From positions 1-47,053 of the forward strand of contig NZ_AEXL02000161.1 of NCBI RefSeq assembly GCF_000242875.2: a DNA stretch of 47,053 nt, read 5' to 3'. The position numbers and the translations under genes were made by a program. Positions 8,263 to 17,105 of the stretch are shown here, piece by piece. This stretch comes from Candidatus Nitrosopumilus salarius BD31 (GTDB taxonomy: Archaea > Thermoproteota > Nitrososphaeria > Nitrososphaerales > Nitrosopumilaceae). Position 1 is the first letter of the stretch; every line of letters starts with the position of its first letter. The notes beneath the pieces were generated by a model. It made no database searches. It was not told where the DNA came from and worked only from the letters and a program-made list of their open reading frames with translations.

Positions 8263-9213
8263 TTATTCTAATTGGTATAAATCTAGTTTGCAATCTATGC
8301 TACAATCTGGTGTAGACCAATCAAGTGTGTTTTCCTGTGGAATCATTCCAAGTGGATCATATCTATCGAATTTTGTCATTCCTTGAATTGATGACAACAT
8401 GACAACTTTGGATTCATCAGTAGTTGATGACATATCTATCTGTGAATTGCTTTCGTTTAGTATTCCTGCTGTAAGATTAGTAATGGAATTTAAGATTCCT
8501 ACTGGAATATTGTTTCCTCCAACTACATACAACATTGAACGTTTAACTGAATTTGGTGATGTGTTTCCATATAGCATTTTTAGAGAATCTCTTAGTGAAT
8601 CCTCAATATTTTGTCCTTCTTTGCTTGTTGTGAGGATGTTTGTCTCGTTTGCCATCTCTGATGAACCTAGTGATTCTACTACATGCATAATTGCAGAGTT
8701 TGCAATGTCATAACATGCCTTTGGGCTCAAATCTGGATTGCTTTCTAATAATGAATCATTATCCAATACAACTGTGCATTGAGAGTTTTCTCTAATTCTT
8801 TTTAGTGATATTCCTGAATTAAAAATTCGGTCTTTTTCATATTTGAAAGGCATTATTGCAAATGAAACTAATCCAATATCTGCTTCTTTACATATCTCTG
8901 AGACTACGGGGGCCATGGCTGAGCCTGCTTTTCCTGCTAAGTTACTCATTAAGATAATTGTTGAATAGCATGAAATCTTTGATTTTATTTCATTGGTAAC
9001 ATTGTAAGTTGAGCCTCTGATTAACTGTACAGATGGATTGATTACTGAATCTGTTGAAACGTGGATGGATGGATTCTCTGTTGAACAATCCTTTACATCA
9101 TTACTAATTATTAGACAATCAGAATTTAGGGTGTCTTTTGCTTTAATTGCTAATTTTGAGCCTGCGCCTCCCAAACCTATGACCAAAACTGGTTCTTTGA
9201 CTTGAAAACTCAT
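8263..9213 (-). CDS. divergent FtsZ/tubulin-superfamily protein
   Basis: The product is 316 aa. The N-terminus VLVIGLGGAGSKLAIKA matches the first nucleotide loop of FtsZ/tubulin, and ISNDVKD fits the next conserved loop. The glycine-rich T4 loop, GGGTGTG in true FtsZ, is replaced by NLAGKAGSAMAP, so GTP binding may be altered. A later segment with DNDSL also fits the family order. Thaumarchaea use the ESCRT-like Cdv system for division and keep divergent FtsZ-like proteins of unclear role, which this resembles. It is convergent with rpl31e. Family membership is fairly sure; polymerisation and function are open. Confidence 0.8.
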   Translation of the reverse strand: MSFQVKEPVLVIGLGGAGSKLAIKAKDTLNSDCLIISNDVKDCSTENPSIHVSTDSVINPSVQLIRGSTYNVTNEIKSKISCYSTIILMSNLAGKAGSAMAPVVSEICKEADIGLVSFAIMPFKYEKDRIFNSGISLKRIRENSQCTVVLDNDSLLESNPDLSPKACYDIANSAIMHVVESLGSSEMANETNILTTSKEGQNIEDSLRDSLKMLYGNTSPNSVKRSMLYVVGGNNIPVGILNSITNLTAGILNESNSQIDMSSTTDESKVVMLSSIQGMTKFDRYDPLGMIPQENTLDWSTPDCSIDCKLDLYQLE

Positions 9214-9286
9214 TTCTGATCTTATTTTCTGATTTGGATAAAAAACCTTCTTACGTTTTTTTAATCAAATTATAGATCGAAAAAAT

Positions 9287-10555
9287 TTAGCTTACGATCT
9301 TGCCGATCAGTCTCTTTACTGTGACATCTGTGATTTCAACTGTATGTGATTCACCCATGCTTACTTTATCCTCTACTGCTATAGGCTTGTAAGCATAGTT
9401 TCTACCTTTGATACCTTCATCTGTCATTTCGTCAAACAACACTTTGCCTTTCCAGCCGATCCATTTTTTGTTACTCTCTATTGACAGTTTACTGATCTGC
9501 TCAAAAATTACCTTACTTCTTCGTTTAATTTCTGTAGCATCCAATTGTTTCCATTCAGCAGCATCTGTACCTGGTCTTGCACTATACTTTGATAGATTTA
9601 CTACGTCTGGCTTTGTTTCATCAAGCAAAGCAATTGTTTTTTGAAAATCTTCCTCGGTCTCTGAAGGGAATCCTACAATGATATCTGTTGAAATAGTGAA
9701 TTGTTCAAATCTATCTCTTGCTTTTTTCACAATCTCTCTAAATGTCCCTTCTGTATGACCACGTTTCATATCGTGGAGAACTTTGTTGCTTCCACACTGT
9801 ACTGGAATATGTAGAAACTTGAAGACTTTGTCATTATCAAAAGATTCGATTAATCTCTCTTTGATTCTTGGCATATACATCGGATTCATCATACCAACTC
9901 TTACCATGAAATTTTCAGGAATTTCCACAACTGCGTTTACCAATGATGGTAAGTCTGTTCCAATATCAAATCCATAACACCCATTATCTGTAGATGTTAA
10001 CCAAATTTCTTTACATCCTTCTTTGATTTCTGTTTGGATTTGTCTTACAATGTCTCCTAATCTATAACTTGAAAGGTCTCCTTTGGATAATTTAGTCTGG
10101 CAAAATGTACATTCACTCATACAACCGCTAGCAATCTCTACAATTCCAACTGCTGGATTTAGTCTAACTTTTGGCAGTCCAACTTTTGATAAATCAGAGT
10201 CTTCTAATGCTATTTGTCTTCTTCCATCTAATGTTGTATTGATAACCTGAAGTGTTTTACCTAGTGAATTAGGTCCTAAAAGACTTGCTTTTTTTGAAAA
10301 TTTTTCAACAGTGTCTTTCTCTGCTTTAGGAAGACATCCTGCAACAATTAGTGGTTTTGATTTTAATGATTTTATTCGATGCATCATCTTGTTTGCAGTT
10401 GAATCTTTTACAGAACATGTTACTACAATATTTAGATCAGAGTCTGATGAATTATCCACTAAAGAGTGACCTCCATTTTGAATTAACCCTGAAATCATCT
10501 CTGAATCTGCAAAGCTAGCGGAACATCCGTAAGCTTCTACGAAGATCTTTGCCAT
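9287..10555 (-). CDS. tRNA methylthiotransferase (MiaB/CDKAL1-like, archaeal MtaB)
   Basis: The product is 422 aa. The N-terminal UPF0004 domain shows its three cluster cysteines in YGCSASFAD, VTCSVKDST and AGCLPKAEK. The radical-SAM motif is GCMSECTFCQ (CxxxCxxC) near residue 143, and a TRAM-type RNA-binding domain forms the C-terminus. Archaeal members convert t6A37 to ms2t6A37 in tRNAs reading ANN codons, using two [4Fe-4S] clusters. Only three bases separate it from the upstream lyase gene on the same strand, so they probably share an mRNA, though no functional link is obvious. Confidence 0.93.
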   Translation of the reverse strand: MAKIFVEAYGCSASFADSEMISGLIQNGGHSLVDNSSDSDLNIVVTCSVKDSTANKMMHRIKSLKSKPLIVAGCLPKAEKDTVEKFSKKASLLGPNSLGKTLQVINTTLDGRRQIALEDSDLSKVGLPKVRLNPAVGIVEIASGCMSECTFCQTKLSKGDLSSYRLGDIVRQIQTEIKEGCKEIWLTSTDNGCYGFDIGTDLPSLVNAVVEIPENFMVRVGMMNPMYMPRIKERLIESFDNDKVFKFLHIPVQCGSNKVLHDMKRGHTEGTFREIVKKARDRFEQFTISTDIIVGFPSETEEDFQKTIALLDETKPDVVNLSKYSARPGTDAAEWKQLDATEIKRRSKVIFEQISKLSIESNKKWIGWKGKVLFDEMTDEGIKGRNYAYKPIAVEDKVSMGESHTVEITDVTVKRLIGKIVS

Positions 10556-10558
10556 AAC

Positions 10559-11935
10559 TTATCCAAACAGAGAATCGATCTCTTTGTTATTCATTAGTTT
10601 CTTAGAAACAACAAGTTCTCTGATGGTCTTTCCTGTTTTTAGCGATTCTTTGAAAAGTTCCGCTGATTTTAGATATCCTATTTTTGGAGTTAGCAATGTT
10701 ACGATTACCGGGCTGTTCTCAATGTCTGCACGTAATTTTTCTTTGTTTGCAGTTAATCCGTCAATTAGATTTGCAGAAAATATTGGTAAGAAATTCTTTA
10801 ACATGTCAGTTGATTCTAGCATGCACTTTAGCATTCCAGGTAACATGACATTTAGCTCAAATTGTCCACCTTGTACTGCATAAGATACTGCAGTATCATT
10901 TCCAATGATGTTAAAGCACACCATGTTCATGCATTCTGCCAAAGATGGATTGACTTTTCCTGGCATAATTGATGAACCTGCATGCACTGCTGGAATTCCA
11001 ATCTCTGCCAATCCTGCAATTGGTCCTGATGCCATTAGTCTGATATCATTGGCAATCTTTCCAATCTCTAATGCCAAGTTTCGTAGAGCCCCTGACAAGT
11101 TTGCAACTGCAAATTTACTTTGCAAACCATGTTGCATGTCTGTTTCAGGCTTTAGTGAAAGTTTTGAAATTTTTCCAAGTTCTGCAATAGCAATTTTTCT
11201 ATAACCTTTTGGTGTGTTTGCACCAGTACCTACTGCAGTTCCACCAAGTGCAACATTTTGTAATTCTTTCTGTGATGCAATGATCGCATCTCTTGCTTTA
11301 GTGATTGATGTTGCATAAGCTGCAAACTCACTTCCTAATGTCACTGGTAATGCATCCATCAAATGAGTTCTGCCTATTTTTTTATACGATGAAAATTCTT
11401 TTGCTTTTTTAGATAGTGACTTTATCAAAATATCTATAGCTGGAATTGTTTCTTTTAGATTCATCAAAATTGCAACATGCATTGCAGTTGGATATGTGTC
11501 ATTACTTGACTGCGACATGTTGACATGGTCATTTGGATGAAGAAATTCATTTTGACCTTTCTTTTTGTGTAAAATTTCTAGAGCTACATTTGCAATTACC
11601 TCATTAGAATTCATGTTAAATGCTGTACCTGCACCAGAGTTTATCATATCTACAACAAATTGATCTACATGTTTTCCAGACAAAATCTTATCACATGCTG
11701 CTACTATGGCTTTGCCACGTTTAATGTCGATGGCCTTTGTCTTCATATTTGCAACTGCCGCTGAGCGTTTTATCATTACAAAAGACTTGATCAGATTCTC
11801 ATGACTTTTGTTTCCTGTAACGTGATATTGCTTGATTGCCCTGCCTGTAAATGCACCATAATATGCATCCGCAGGAATTTTGACTTTGCCTAAAGAATCT
11901 TGATCTTCTCTAAATTTCATGATGACTTTACTCAA
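10559..11935 (-). CDS. class II fumarase/aspartase superfamily lyase
   Basis: The product is 458 aa, the usual length for class II fumarase or aspartase. The superfamily signature GSSIMPGKVNPSLAE is present near residue 318, together with the substrate-site motifs MSQSSNDTYPTAMH and KIGRTHLMDALPVTLG. Fumarase adds water to fumarate in the TCA cycle; aspartase removes ammonia from aspartate. The stretch CFNIIGNDTAV and the word DALPVTLG look slightly aspartase-like, but the two enzymes are hard to separate by eye. It is divergent from nirK across about 90 bp and lies directly upstream of the methylthiotransferase. Confidence 0.9.
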   Translation of the reverse strand: MSKVIMKFREDQDSLGKVKIPADAYYGAFTGRAIKQYHVTGNKSHENLIKSFVMIKRSAAVANMKTKAIDIKRGKAIVAACDKILSGKHVDQFVVDMINSGAGTAFNMNSNEVIANVALEILHKKKGQNEFLHPNDHVNMSQSSNDTYPTAMHVAILMNLKETIPAIDILIKSLSKKAKEFSSYKKIGRTHLMDALPVTLGSEFAAYATSITKARDAIIASQKELQNVALGGTAVGTGANTPKGYRKIAIAELGKISKLSLKPETDMQHGLQSKFAVANLSGALRNLALEIGKIANDIRLMASGPIAGLAEIGIPAVHAGSSIMPGKVNPSLAECMNMVCFNIIGNDTAVSYAVQGGQFELNVMLPGMLKCMLESTDMLKNFLPIFSANLIDGLTANKEKLRADIENSPVIVTLLTPKIGYLKSAELFKESLKTGKTIRELVVSKKLMNNKEIDSLFG

Positions 11936-11999
11936 TTATTTCCTATTATTCATTCTTTTTCAGATAATTTCATAATTTCATAAGACCACTAATGGGAAT

Positions 12000-12009
12000 T
12001 ATTATATAG
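12000..12009 (+). promoter_or_regulatory. TATA-like box of nirK
   Basis: The AT-rich run tattatatag ends about 16-22 bases before the GTG (12025) and ATG (12031) start codons. A TATA box at this distance places transcription start at or just before the start codon, so nirK is probably leaderless or nearly so. No Shine-Dalgarno sequence is seen. Confidence 0.5.
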
Positions 12010-12024
12010 GATTCACTAGTCACC

Positions 12025-13443
12025 GTGCTTATGAATAAGCGCGTTAGTATGCTCTTTACTATTGCAGCAGTAGCTGTGATGGGAGCAACCTTATTCGGAA
12101 GCACATACACACAAACCCAGATTGCTGGACAATCACTAGACATCACTAAAATGGATGCCGATGTAATTGAACAAATCCATCAAATGGGCGGTTTACAGCT
12201 TGTAATGCCTCAAGCATTCGCAGAAACTGATTGTGGTGTACTGTCACAAACTGGACGTAAAGTAGTTGAGTTCAATTTGACTGGTGAAAGTGTTAAACTT
12301 CCAATCATGGGAGGAAAAACTTACAACGCCATGACCTTTAGTGGACAAGTCCCAGGACCTACACTAAGAGTTACACAAGGTGATGTTGTAAAAATGACAC
12401 TATCAATTCCAGCAGATGAAGTCACTGGTCACGGTAACGACATGCACGCATCACAAATCACTGCAGGAGCTTTTGAATCTGTCAATCCTGGCGAAACAAG
12501 TCAGTATTGTTACATTGCTCAAGTAGCTGGTGTCTTCAAATACCATTGCTCTGGTGTCAAATTAATTGGCATGGACCAACATGTTCTTTCCGGAATGTAC
12601 GGAATTGCAATCGTTGATCCTATCGATGGATACAAGAAATTAATGGTAGAGAAAACAAAAGTTAGCAACGGCAAAGTATCATTAGACAGAAAGTTCTATG
12701 ATGCAGATGCATTAGAATTCCAAATCCAATACAACCAATTGTACCTAACACCTGAAGGTAACTATGATGCAGGAGCAATGTTCCAACATCATAACACTGC
12801 AACAGTTGTTAATGGAATGCAATTCGGTTATGTACCAAACATGCTCCACAACATCCTCGTTAAGGGAGATGCAAACAAGAACATCTTTGTTGCACAACCA
12901 TGGAATGGAATTGAATTAAAGCAATACCAATCACAACTCTTGTTTGTTGAAAATGATCAACACGTGAGAATCTTTGCCGAAAACGCTGGTAACGAACCAG
13001 TCTTCTTCCACATCGTTGGAGAAATCTTGGACAGAGTTACACAAGGCAATAGAGTACAATCCGCAGGAACTGAAACATGGTTACTTGGCGGCTCACAAAA
13101 CATGATTGTAGATATTGTATTTGATGAACCAGGTGCATACGCATTAGTTAACCACGACTATGCAGCAATTTACACTGGCGCAGCTACAGTCTTTGTAGCA
13201 GGTGATCCATTCGGATTAAACCCAAGATTGGTTGATGCAGGAATAATTCCAGCACCAGTACCATCATATGCATATGCATTGGGCAACCCTAGTGATGCTG
13301 TCCCACCAATGGGAAAGAACAGTATTGCACACCCAGCAGTAAACATTCATGGTCTATACACTGATGAAGTAGCTTCTGAAAAGAAAGCAGCTGGTATGAT
13401 TCCTTTATGGGAAGTAATACCAACATTACCACCAGTACCTTAG
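12025..13443 (+). CDS. nirK: NirK-type copper nitrite reductase / multicopper oxidase
   Basis: The product is 472 aa with a signal peptide-like N-terminus and a likely cleavage after PQAFA near residue 65, so the mature protein is exported. Two cupredoxin domains follow. Copper ligands are visible: NDMHAS, YHCSGVKLIGMDQH (His-Cys and later His/Met of the type 1 site plus a type 2 His) and EPVFFHIVGE in domain 2. The family reduces nitrite to NO with electrons from cupredoxins, and NirK is highly expressed in ammonia-oxidising archaea. GTG 12025 or ATG 12031 can be the start. Codon use favours the C-ending forms, as in highly expressed genes. A T-rich stretch follows the gene. Confidence 0.93.
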   Translation: MLMNKRVSMLFTIAAVAVMGATLFGSTYTQTQIAGQSLDITKMDADVIEQIHQMGGLQLVMPQAFAETDCGVLSQTGRKVVEFNLTGESVKLPIMGGKTYNAMTFSGQVPGPTLRVTQGDVVKMTLSIPADEVTGHGNDMHASQITAGAFESVNPGETSQYCYIAQVAGVFKYHCSGVKLIGMDQHVLSGMYGIAIVDPIDGYKKLMVEKTKVSNGKVSLDRKFYDADALEFQIQYNQLYLTPEGNYDAGAMFQHHNTATVVNGMQFGYVPNMLHNILVKGDANKNIFVAQPWNGIELKQYQSQLLFVENDQHVRIFAENAGNEPVFFHIVGEILDRVTQGNRVQSAGTETWLLGGSQNMIVDIVFDEPGAYALVNHDYAAIYTGAATVFVAGDPFGLNPRLVDAGIIPAPVPSYAYALGNPSDAVPPMGKNSIAHPAVNIHGLYTDEVASEKKAAGMIPLWEVIPTLPPVP

Positions 13444-13460
13444 ATAGGTACTAAACTCAA

Positions 13461-13480
13461 TCTTTTTCTATTTTTTCTTA
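13461..13480 (+). terminator. T-rich terminator after nirK
   Basis: Runs ctttttctattttttcttac begin about 20 bases after the nirK stop. Archaeal transcription commonly ends in such oligo-T stretches without a hairpin. None is seen here. Confidence 0.45.
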
Positions 13481-13515
13481 CAATGAATTATATTCTATAG
13501 TTTTTTTCTAATGTC

Positions 13516-14447
13516 ATGGGATTTAGTGAGTCCGTACTGATTTGTGATGAAGTAGATCCTATTTTGAACAAAATTTTGGAAGATAATGGCTTAAAGGTTT
13601 CATATGAACCTGAAATTACTGCTCAACAAATTTTAGAAAAGATCTCAAACTTCAATATTATAATTGTTAGAAGCAGAACTACAATAACAAAAGAGATGAT
13701 CTACAAGGCAGATAATTGTAAGATCATTGCAAGAGTTGGAGTTGGATTAGATAATGTGGATCAAAATGCAGCTAAAGAAAAAACATTCGAGTAATTAACG
13801 CAGTGGAGGGAGCAATGAATGCTGTCGCAGAACTAGTCCTAGGTTTGATGCTGTCTCTTGCAAGACAAACTTCGCGAGGTGATAGGGCAATCAGAAATGG
13901 ACAATGGCTCAAAAAAGAACTCAAGGGAACAGAACTACGTGGAAAATACCTTGGAATTATTGGTTTAGGAAACATTGGAAAAAGATTGGGCAGACTAGCT
14001 CGCGGACTAAACATGAACATCATTGGTTATGATGTTGTTCCAATTGATGAAGAGTTCTCCAAAGAAGTTGGTTTGATGAAAGCTGATTTGGCTACTCTTT
14101 TACAAAGTTCTGATTATGTCTCAATTCATGTCCCACTTTTAGATTCAACGTACCATCTTTTGGATGCACAAAAAATGTCTACAATGAAAAAGACTGCCAA
14201 AATTATCAATACTTCACGAGGTGGTGTGGTAGATGAAGATGCACTTTATGATGCTATTAAGAATGGAACTTTGGGTGGTGCTGCTTTGGATGTGTTTGAA
14301 AAAGAACCTGCACTTGGAAACAAATTAGCAGAACTTGATAATGTCATTTTAACACCGCATATTGGAGCTCAAACAAAAGAGGCTCAATCTCTGGCTGCAA
14401 ATGTAATTGGTGAAAAAATCATTCAGATTTTACGTGGTGTAATCTAA
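13516..14447 (+). pseudogene. serA: D-3-phosphoglycerate dehydrogenase, broken by a one-base frameshift
   Basis: Two adjacent frames form one protein. Bases 13516-13794 encode the N-terminal half, ending in VGLDNVDQNAAKEK; 13803-14447 continue with VEGAMNAVAELVLG, the NAD-binding loop LGIIGLGNIGKRLGRLA, NTSRGGVVDEDAL and the C-terminal HIGAQTKEA. Adding one A to the six-A run near 13783-13788 restores KNIRVINAVEGAMN and gives 310 aa, the usual length of short SerA without an ACT domain. The enzyme makes 3-phosphohydroxypyruvate, the first step of serine synthesis. Because serine synthesis is essential for an autotroph, a sequence error or recoding is more likely than true loss. A related 2-hydroxyacid dehydrogenase remains possible. 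Confidence 0.88.
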
Positions 14448-14560
14448 TACTCCCATGTAATTTATGCGCGAATTATAAAAATAAGTAAAAAAGTTGACTT
14501 TTGCGTGATTAATTATACTCTCATTGTTTTTAACGTCCATTTGGAGGGAAAAATACTGTA

Positions 14561-15403
14561 ATGAATAACTATGCTATAGAGAAACTAACCTCTGAAAGAA
14601 TTGCTTTTCCTAATGTTGATACTCTTTTAAAAATTTCTTTAGGCTTGATACTGTTTACAATAATTTCTTTTGCACTAGTATATGCAGAAACTATTCCGGT
14701 CGATGTTGATGGAACTACATATGATGTAGAGTATACTGCAACTGGAATGACTGTGTCTTCCATTGAGGCTGACCTGGACTTTGTCTCTTTGATTCTAACA
14801 GTAGATGTCACTGATTCATCTGGTACACTTGATATCACACTAGACCGAGCTTTCTTTGATTCTACTTTTGATGGATTTGATGATGATTTTATTGTTCTAG
14901 TTGATGGCGATGAGCCAAGTTTTACAGAAACTGAAAACACTTCTCAAAGTCGAACACTAAGTATTGAATTGCCTTCGGGAACTGAAGAAATAGAAATTAT
15001 TGGTTCAGTATTTGGAAGTCCAGCAGTTGAAGAACCAGCAGTTGAAGAACCAGCAGTTGAAGAACCAGCAGTTGAAGAACCAGCAGTTGAAGAACCAGCA
15101 GTTGAAGAACCAGTTGTAACACCACCTAAAGTTGAAGAGAAACCAGTTGTAACACCACCTAAAGTTCAATGTGGTCCTGGAACAGTTCTCAAAGACGGAG
15201 CATGTGTACTTGATCAAAGTTGTGGTCCTGGAACAGTTCTCAAAGACGGTGTCTGTGTACTTGATTCAACACCAAAACCAACTCAGACTTCTGTAAAAGG
15301 AATGGGTAAAGAATTGGTAATGGGAGTGGTTGCAGCATTTGTAGTTGCTGGAACTGTTGGATTGATTTTAGGAATTATGTCTAAAGCAAGTAAGAGCAGC
15401 TAA
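14561..15403 (+). CDS. membrane-anchored secreted protein with Pro/Glu repeats
   Basis: The product is 280 aa. A hydrophobic segment at residues about 26-44 (ISLGLILFTIISFALVYA) is a signal or anchor. A folded beta-rich region follows to about residue 150, then a stalk of six copies of EPAVE, a PPKVEEKPVV stretch, two copies of CGPGTVLKDG-CVLD with paired cysteines, and a second membrane segment near residues 250-272. The layout suggests a cell-surface protein held by its C-terminal helix under the S-layer. Such proteins are frequent in Nitrosopumilus relatives; no function is recognised. A purine-rich ggaggg lies 13 bases before the ATG. Confidence 0.8.
   Translation: MNNYAIEKLTSERIAFPNVDTLLKISLGLILFTIISFALVYAETIPVDVDGTTYDVEYTATGMTVSSIEADLDFVSLILTVDVTDSSGTLDITLDRAFFDSTFDGFDDDFIVLVDGDEPSFTETENTSQSRTLSIELPSGTEEIEIIGSVFGSPAVEEPAVEEPAVEEPAVEEPAVEEPAVEEPVVTPPKVEEKPVVTPPKVQCGPGTVLKDGACVLDQSCGPGTVLKDGVCVLDSTPKPTQTSVKGMGKELVMGVVAAFVVAGTVGLILGIMSKASKSS
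15020..15109 (+). repeat. 15-bp tandem repeat in the surface-protein gene
   Basis: There are six identical in-frame copies of ccagcagttgaagaa, encoding PAVEE. The copies have no silent differences, so the array is young or homogenised. The number of copies could vary between strains without breaking the frame. Confidence 0.95.
15170..15271 (+). repeat. two 51-bp direct repeats (Cys module)
   Basis: The 51-bp unit starting tgtggtcctggaacagttct occurs twice back to back (15170-15220 and 15221-15271) with few differences. Each encodes CGPGTVLKDG followed by CVLD, a two-cysteine mini-module next to the C-terminal anchor. Confidence 0.9.
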
Positions 15404-15915
15404 TCACACGAAAGATCTTCTGCATTCATCATCTTGTCAAAATCAAATCCTGACATCTGAGTTGTAGACGAGTATGGAATTATTCCTATTATGGGGGTTT
15501 CAGTATGTATTACAACGACGAGATTGTTAGGATCTAGTCTGATATCTCCACCATCAAATTCAAAATCCATTGACATGAAAATGTGTTGAGCCGAAGCAAT
15601 CTGCTCTGATGAAAAGACTCCTTCCTGTATAGTTGATGAGAGTGGATTCACTGTTAATGGTTTTACTGTAAATGTTCCGATGTATTTTTCTTCGTAGAAT
15701 GTTTGCACTTCAAATTTTTCAAAACTTGTCCAAAATGGCATTGCATTGCAAAATTCAACATTCCCTGAATTGGATAGTGCAAAAAATGAAAATAATCCAG
15801 GACCGTTCCACCTATATTCCATCTGCTGCATTCCAAAAATATTCCACCCAGAAACTGCAAAAGGTATGATGATTACTGTGATTGCTATCGTGGTGATAAT
15901 GGAATGTTTATTCAT
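15400..15915 (-). CDS. secreted or membrane-anchored protein of unknown function, 171 aa
   Basis: The protein starts MNKHSIITTIAITVIIIPFA, a single hydrophobic segment that may be a signal peptide or an N-terminal anchor; the rest is beta-rich and lies outside the membrane. Visible stretches such as RLDPNNLVVVIHTETPIIGI suggest strands of an LEA/Fn3-like sandwich, but this is only an impression. Its last four bases overlap the end of the preceding surface-protein gene on the other strand. Its start overlaps the stop of the 217-aa gene by four bases, so the two minus-strand genes form an operon. No family was recognised. Confidence 0.75.
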   Translation of the reverse strand: MNKHSIITTIAITVIIIPFAVSGWNIFGMQQMEYRWNGPGLFSFFALSNSGNVEFCNAMPFWTSFEKFEVQTFYEEKYIGTFTVKPLTVNPLSSTIQEGVFSSEQIASAQHIFMSMDFEFDGGDIRLDPNNLVVVIHTETPIIGIIPYSSTTQMSGFDFDKMMNAEDLSCD

Positions 15916-16565
15916 ATTTCATTTTCCGTCTTTATTGGAAATCCAATGATGTTGTGATTTACTAAATAGTTCATGGCTTTGCCAAGTTCGTCATCTGTTA
16001 TTGCCTCTTGTATCCACCAATATACTATATTTTTTACCCATTCTGGTATCTTGATATCATATACATTACTTTCATTGATTTCAAAAGGTATGTTGACTAG
16101 TTTACTATCTACATATTTTTCAAATGCATCCATTAGAAATCCATCTGATATATTTCCGGAAAGCCAATTACCCATTATTGGTTTCATCAACTCTGGAATG
16201 CAAATATTGTCTGAATCAATTAATTCAAACTCAGCTGTTACACTACTACCGTCATACTCTACATCTATGAAATATTTTCCCAATGGGAATACGTCTTTTT
16301 CAAATGGAATCAATGATGGAATTGGATTTTCTAAATCTGTGATCTGAATTGGAATTGCACTGCTACCTTTTCCTGTCTCGTCTCTGATGTGAATAATTGC
16401 AGGGTCTCCTGTAACTTCTGAAACTTTGATTGTGTAAAATAATTTTTCACAATAAGTGTATGTTGTCTTTTCTATGTTGATTGAGACATTTTGTTCTGCA
16501 TACACTTGGGGTAAAAACACTATAACACAAAGTGCAAAAAATAATCCAAATGTTTTCATCGTCAT
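15912..16565 (-). CDS. secreted protein with thaumarchaeal C-terminal WW-type helical motif
   Basis: The 217-aa product begins with a clear signal peptide (FGLFFALCVIVFLPQVYA, cleavage near residue 23). A beta-sandwich-like domain follows to about residue 120. The C-terminus IPEWVKNIVYWWIQEAITDD and the following YLVNHNIIGFP match a short helical repeat that is common at the ends of secreted thaumarchaeal proteins. It probably acts at the cell surface or in the pseudoperiplasm. It is translationally coupled to the next minus-strand gene. The molecular role is unknown. Confidence 0.8.
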   Translation of the reverse strand: MTMKTFGLFFALCVIVFLPQVYAEQNVSINIEKTTYTYCEKLFYTIKVSEVTGDPAIIHIRDETGKGSSAIPIQITDLENPIPSLIPFEKDVFPLGKYFIDVEYDGSSVTAEFELIDSDNICIPELMKPIMGNWLSGNISDGFLMDAFEKYVDSKLVNIPFEINESNVYDIKIPEWVKNIVYWWIQEAITDDELGKAMNYLVNHNIIGFPIKTENEI

Positions 16566-16619
16566 TTTTGTCCTAAATCTTCAATAAAAATCTCCAATCA
16601 ATACTGAGGAATCCTTTTT

Positions 16620-16710
16620 AATAACTCGGGCATACTTGAATTATCGAGTTTTCTGCGGAAGCAAACTCTTCGAGTGCGTGGACTGTGAAACCCCACTCAA
16701 GAGAATTTTA
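16620..16710 (+). ncRNA. candidate structured RNA with competing stems
   Basis: The 256-bp gap between two genes contains a GC-richer patch unlike the AT-rich flanks. CTCTT-C-GAGTG (16666-16676) can pair with CACTCAAGAG (16694-16703) as a ten-base-pair stem with one bulged C. GAGTTT (16646-16651) can pair instead with AAACTC (16663-16668), and ACTCG (16624-16628) with CGAGT at 16645 or 16671. A TATA-like tttttaataa lies at about 16614-16623. The strand is a guess from that box. It is not a tRNA: there is no T-loop motif and no acceptor stem. Confidence 0.35.
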
Positions 16711-16821
16711 ACTATCTAGCATTACTGATACGTGAATCTTGTTTTACTTTTATGATAATATAATTACAAGTTGTCATATTTATGACAACATTAAAATATC
16801 ATTTTCACTGGATGTCATACC

Positions 16822-17031
16822 GTGAAGCAAGAATCTGTTTTAGATACTCAGTCATTTCATGTCCTTCCTAGAGCAGATAGGCAAGTGACCTATTTTTGTA
16901 GATTATGTAGAAACTATGGGATTAAAACTAGAAAAGCACATCTTCAAAATCACCACAATGCTTCTCGTGATACCGTGACTAAACGAAGTAATGGTGATTT
17001 GGTAAATACTATCTTCATAGAATCCAAATAA
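16822..17031 (+). CDS. small C2H2 zinc-finger protein, 69 aa
   Basis: The protein contains YFCRLCRNYGIKTRKAHLQN followed by HH, a CxxC...HxxxxHH arrangement of a classical-like zinc finger, with basic residues around it. It starts at GTG 16822; a TATA-like taaaatat lies about 23-31 bases upstream, consistent with a leaderless transcript. Single-finger proteins of this kind are frequent in archaea and often act as transcription factors or as toxin-antitoxin or viral regulators; here no target can be named. Confidence 0.7.
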   Translation: MKQESVLDTQSFHVLPRADRQVTYFCRLCRNYGIKTRKAHLQNHHNASRDTVTKRSNGDLVNTIFIESK

Positions 17032-17105
17032 TTTATGATCCTCTGGATAAAGGCATACCACAAATCAAGTGGTATTGAGATATAATTCTCTATACATTGT
17101 ATTTC

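Noticed and set aside
15005-15217. Minus-strand frame with repeated FNCWF units
   Set aside because: It is the antisense reading of the PAVEE repeat.
15020-15271. 15-bp and 51-bp repeats as a CRISPR or regulatory array
   Set aside because: They are contiguous, multiples of three and coding in the surface-protein frame.
16620-16710. tRNA gene or RNase P RNA
   Set aside because: There is no T-loop GTTCRA motif, acceptor stem, or conserved RNase P core.
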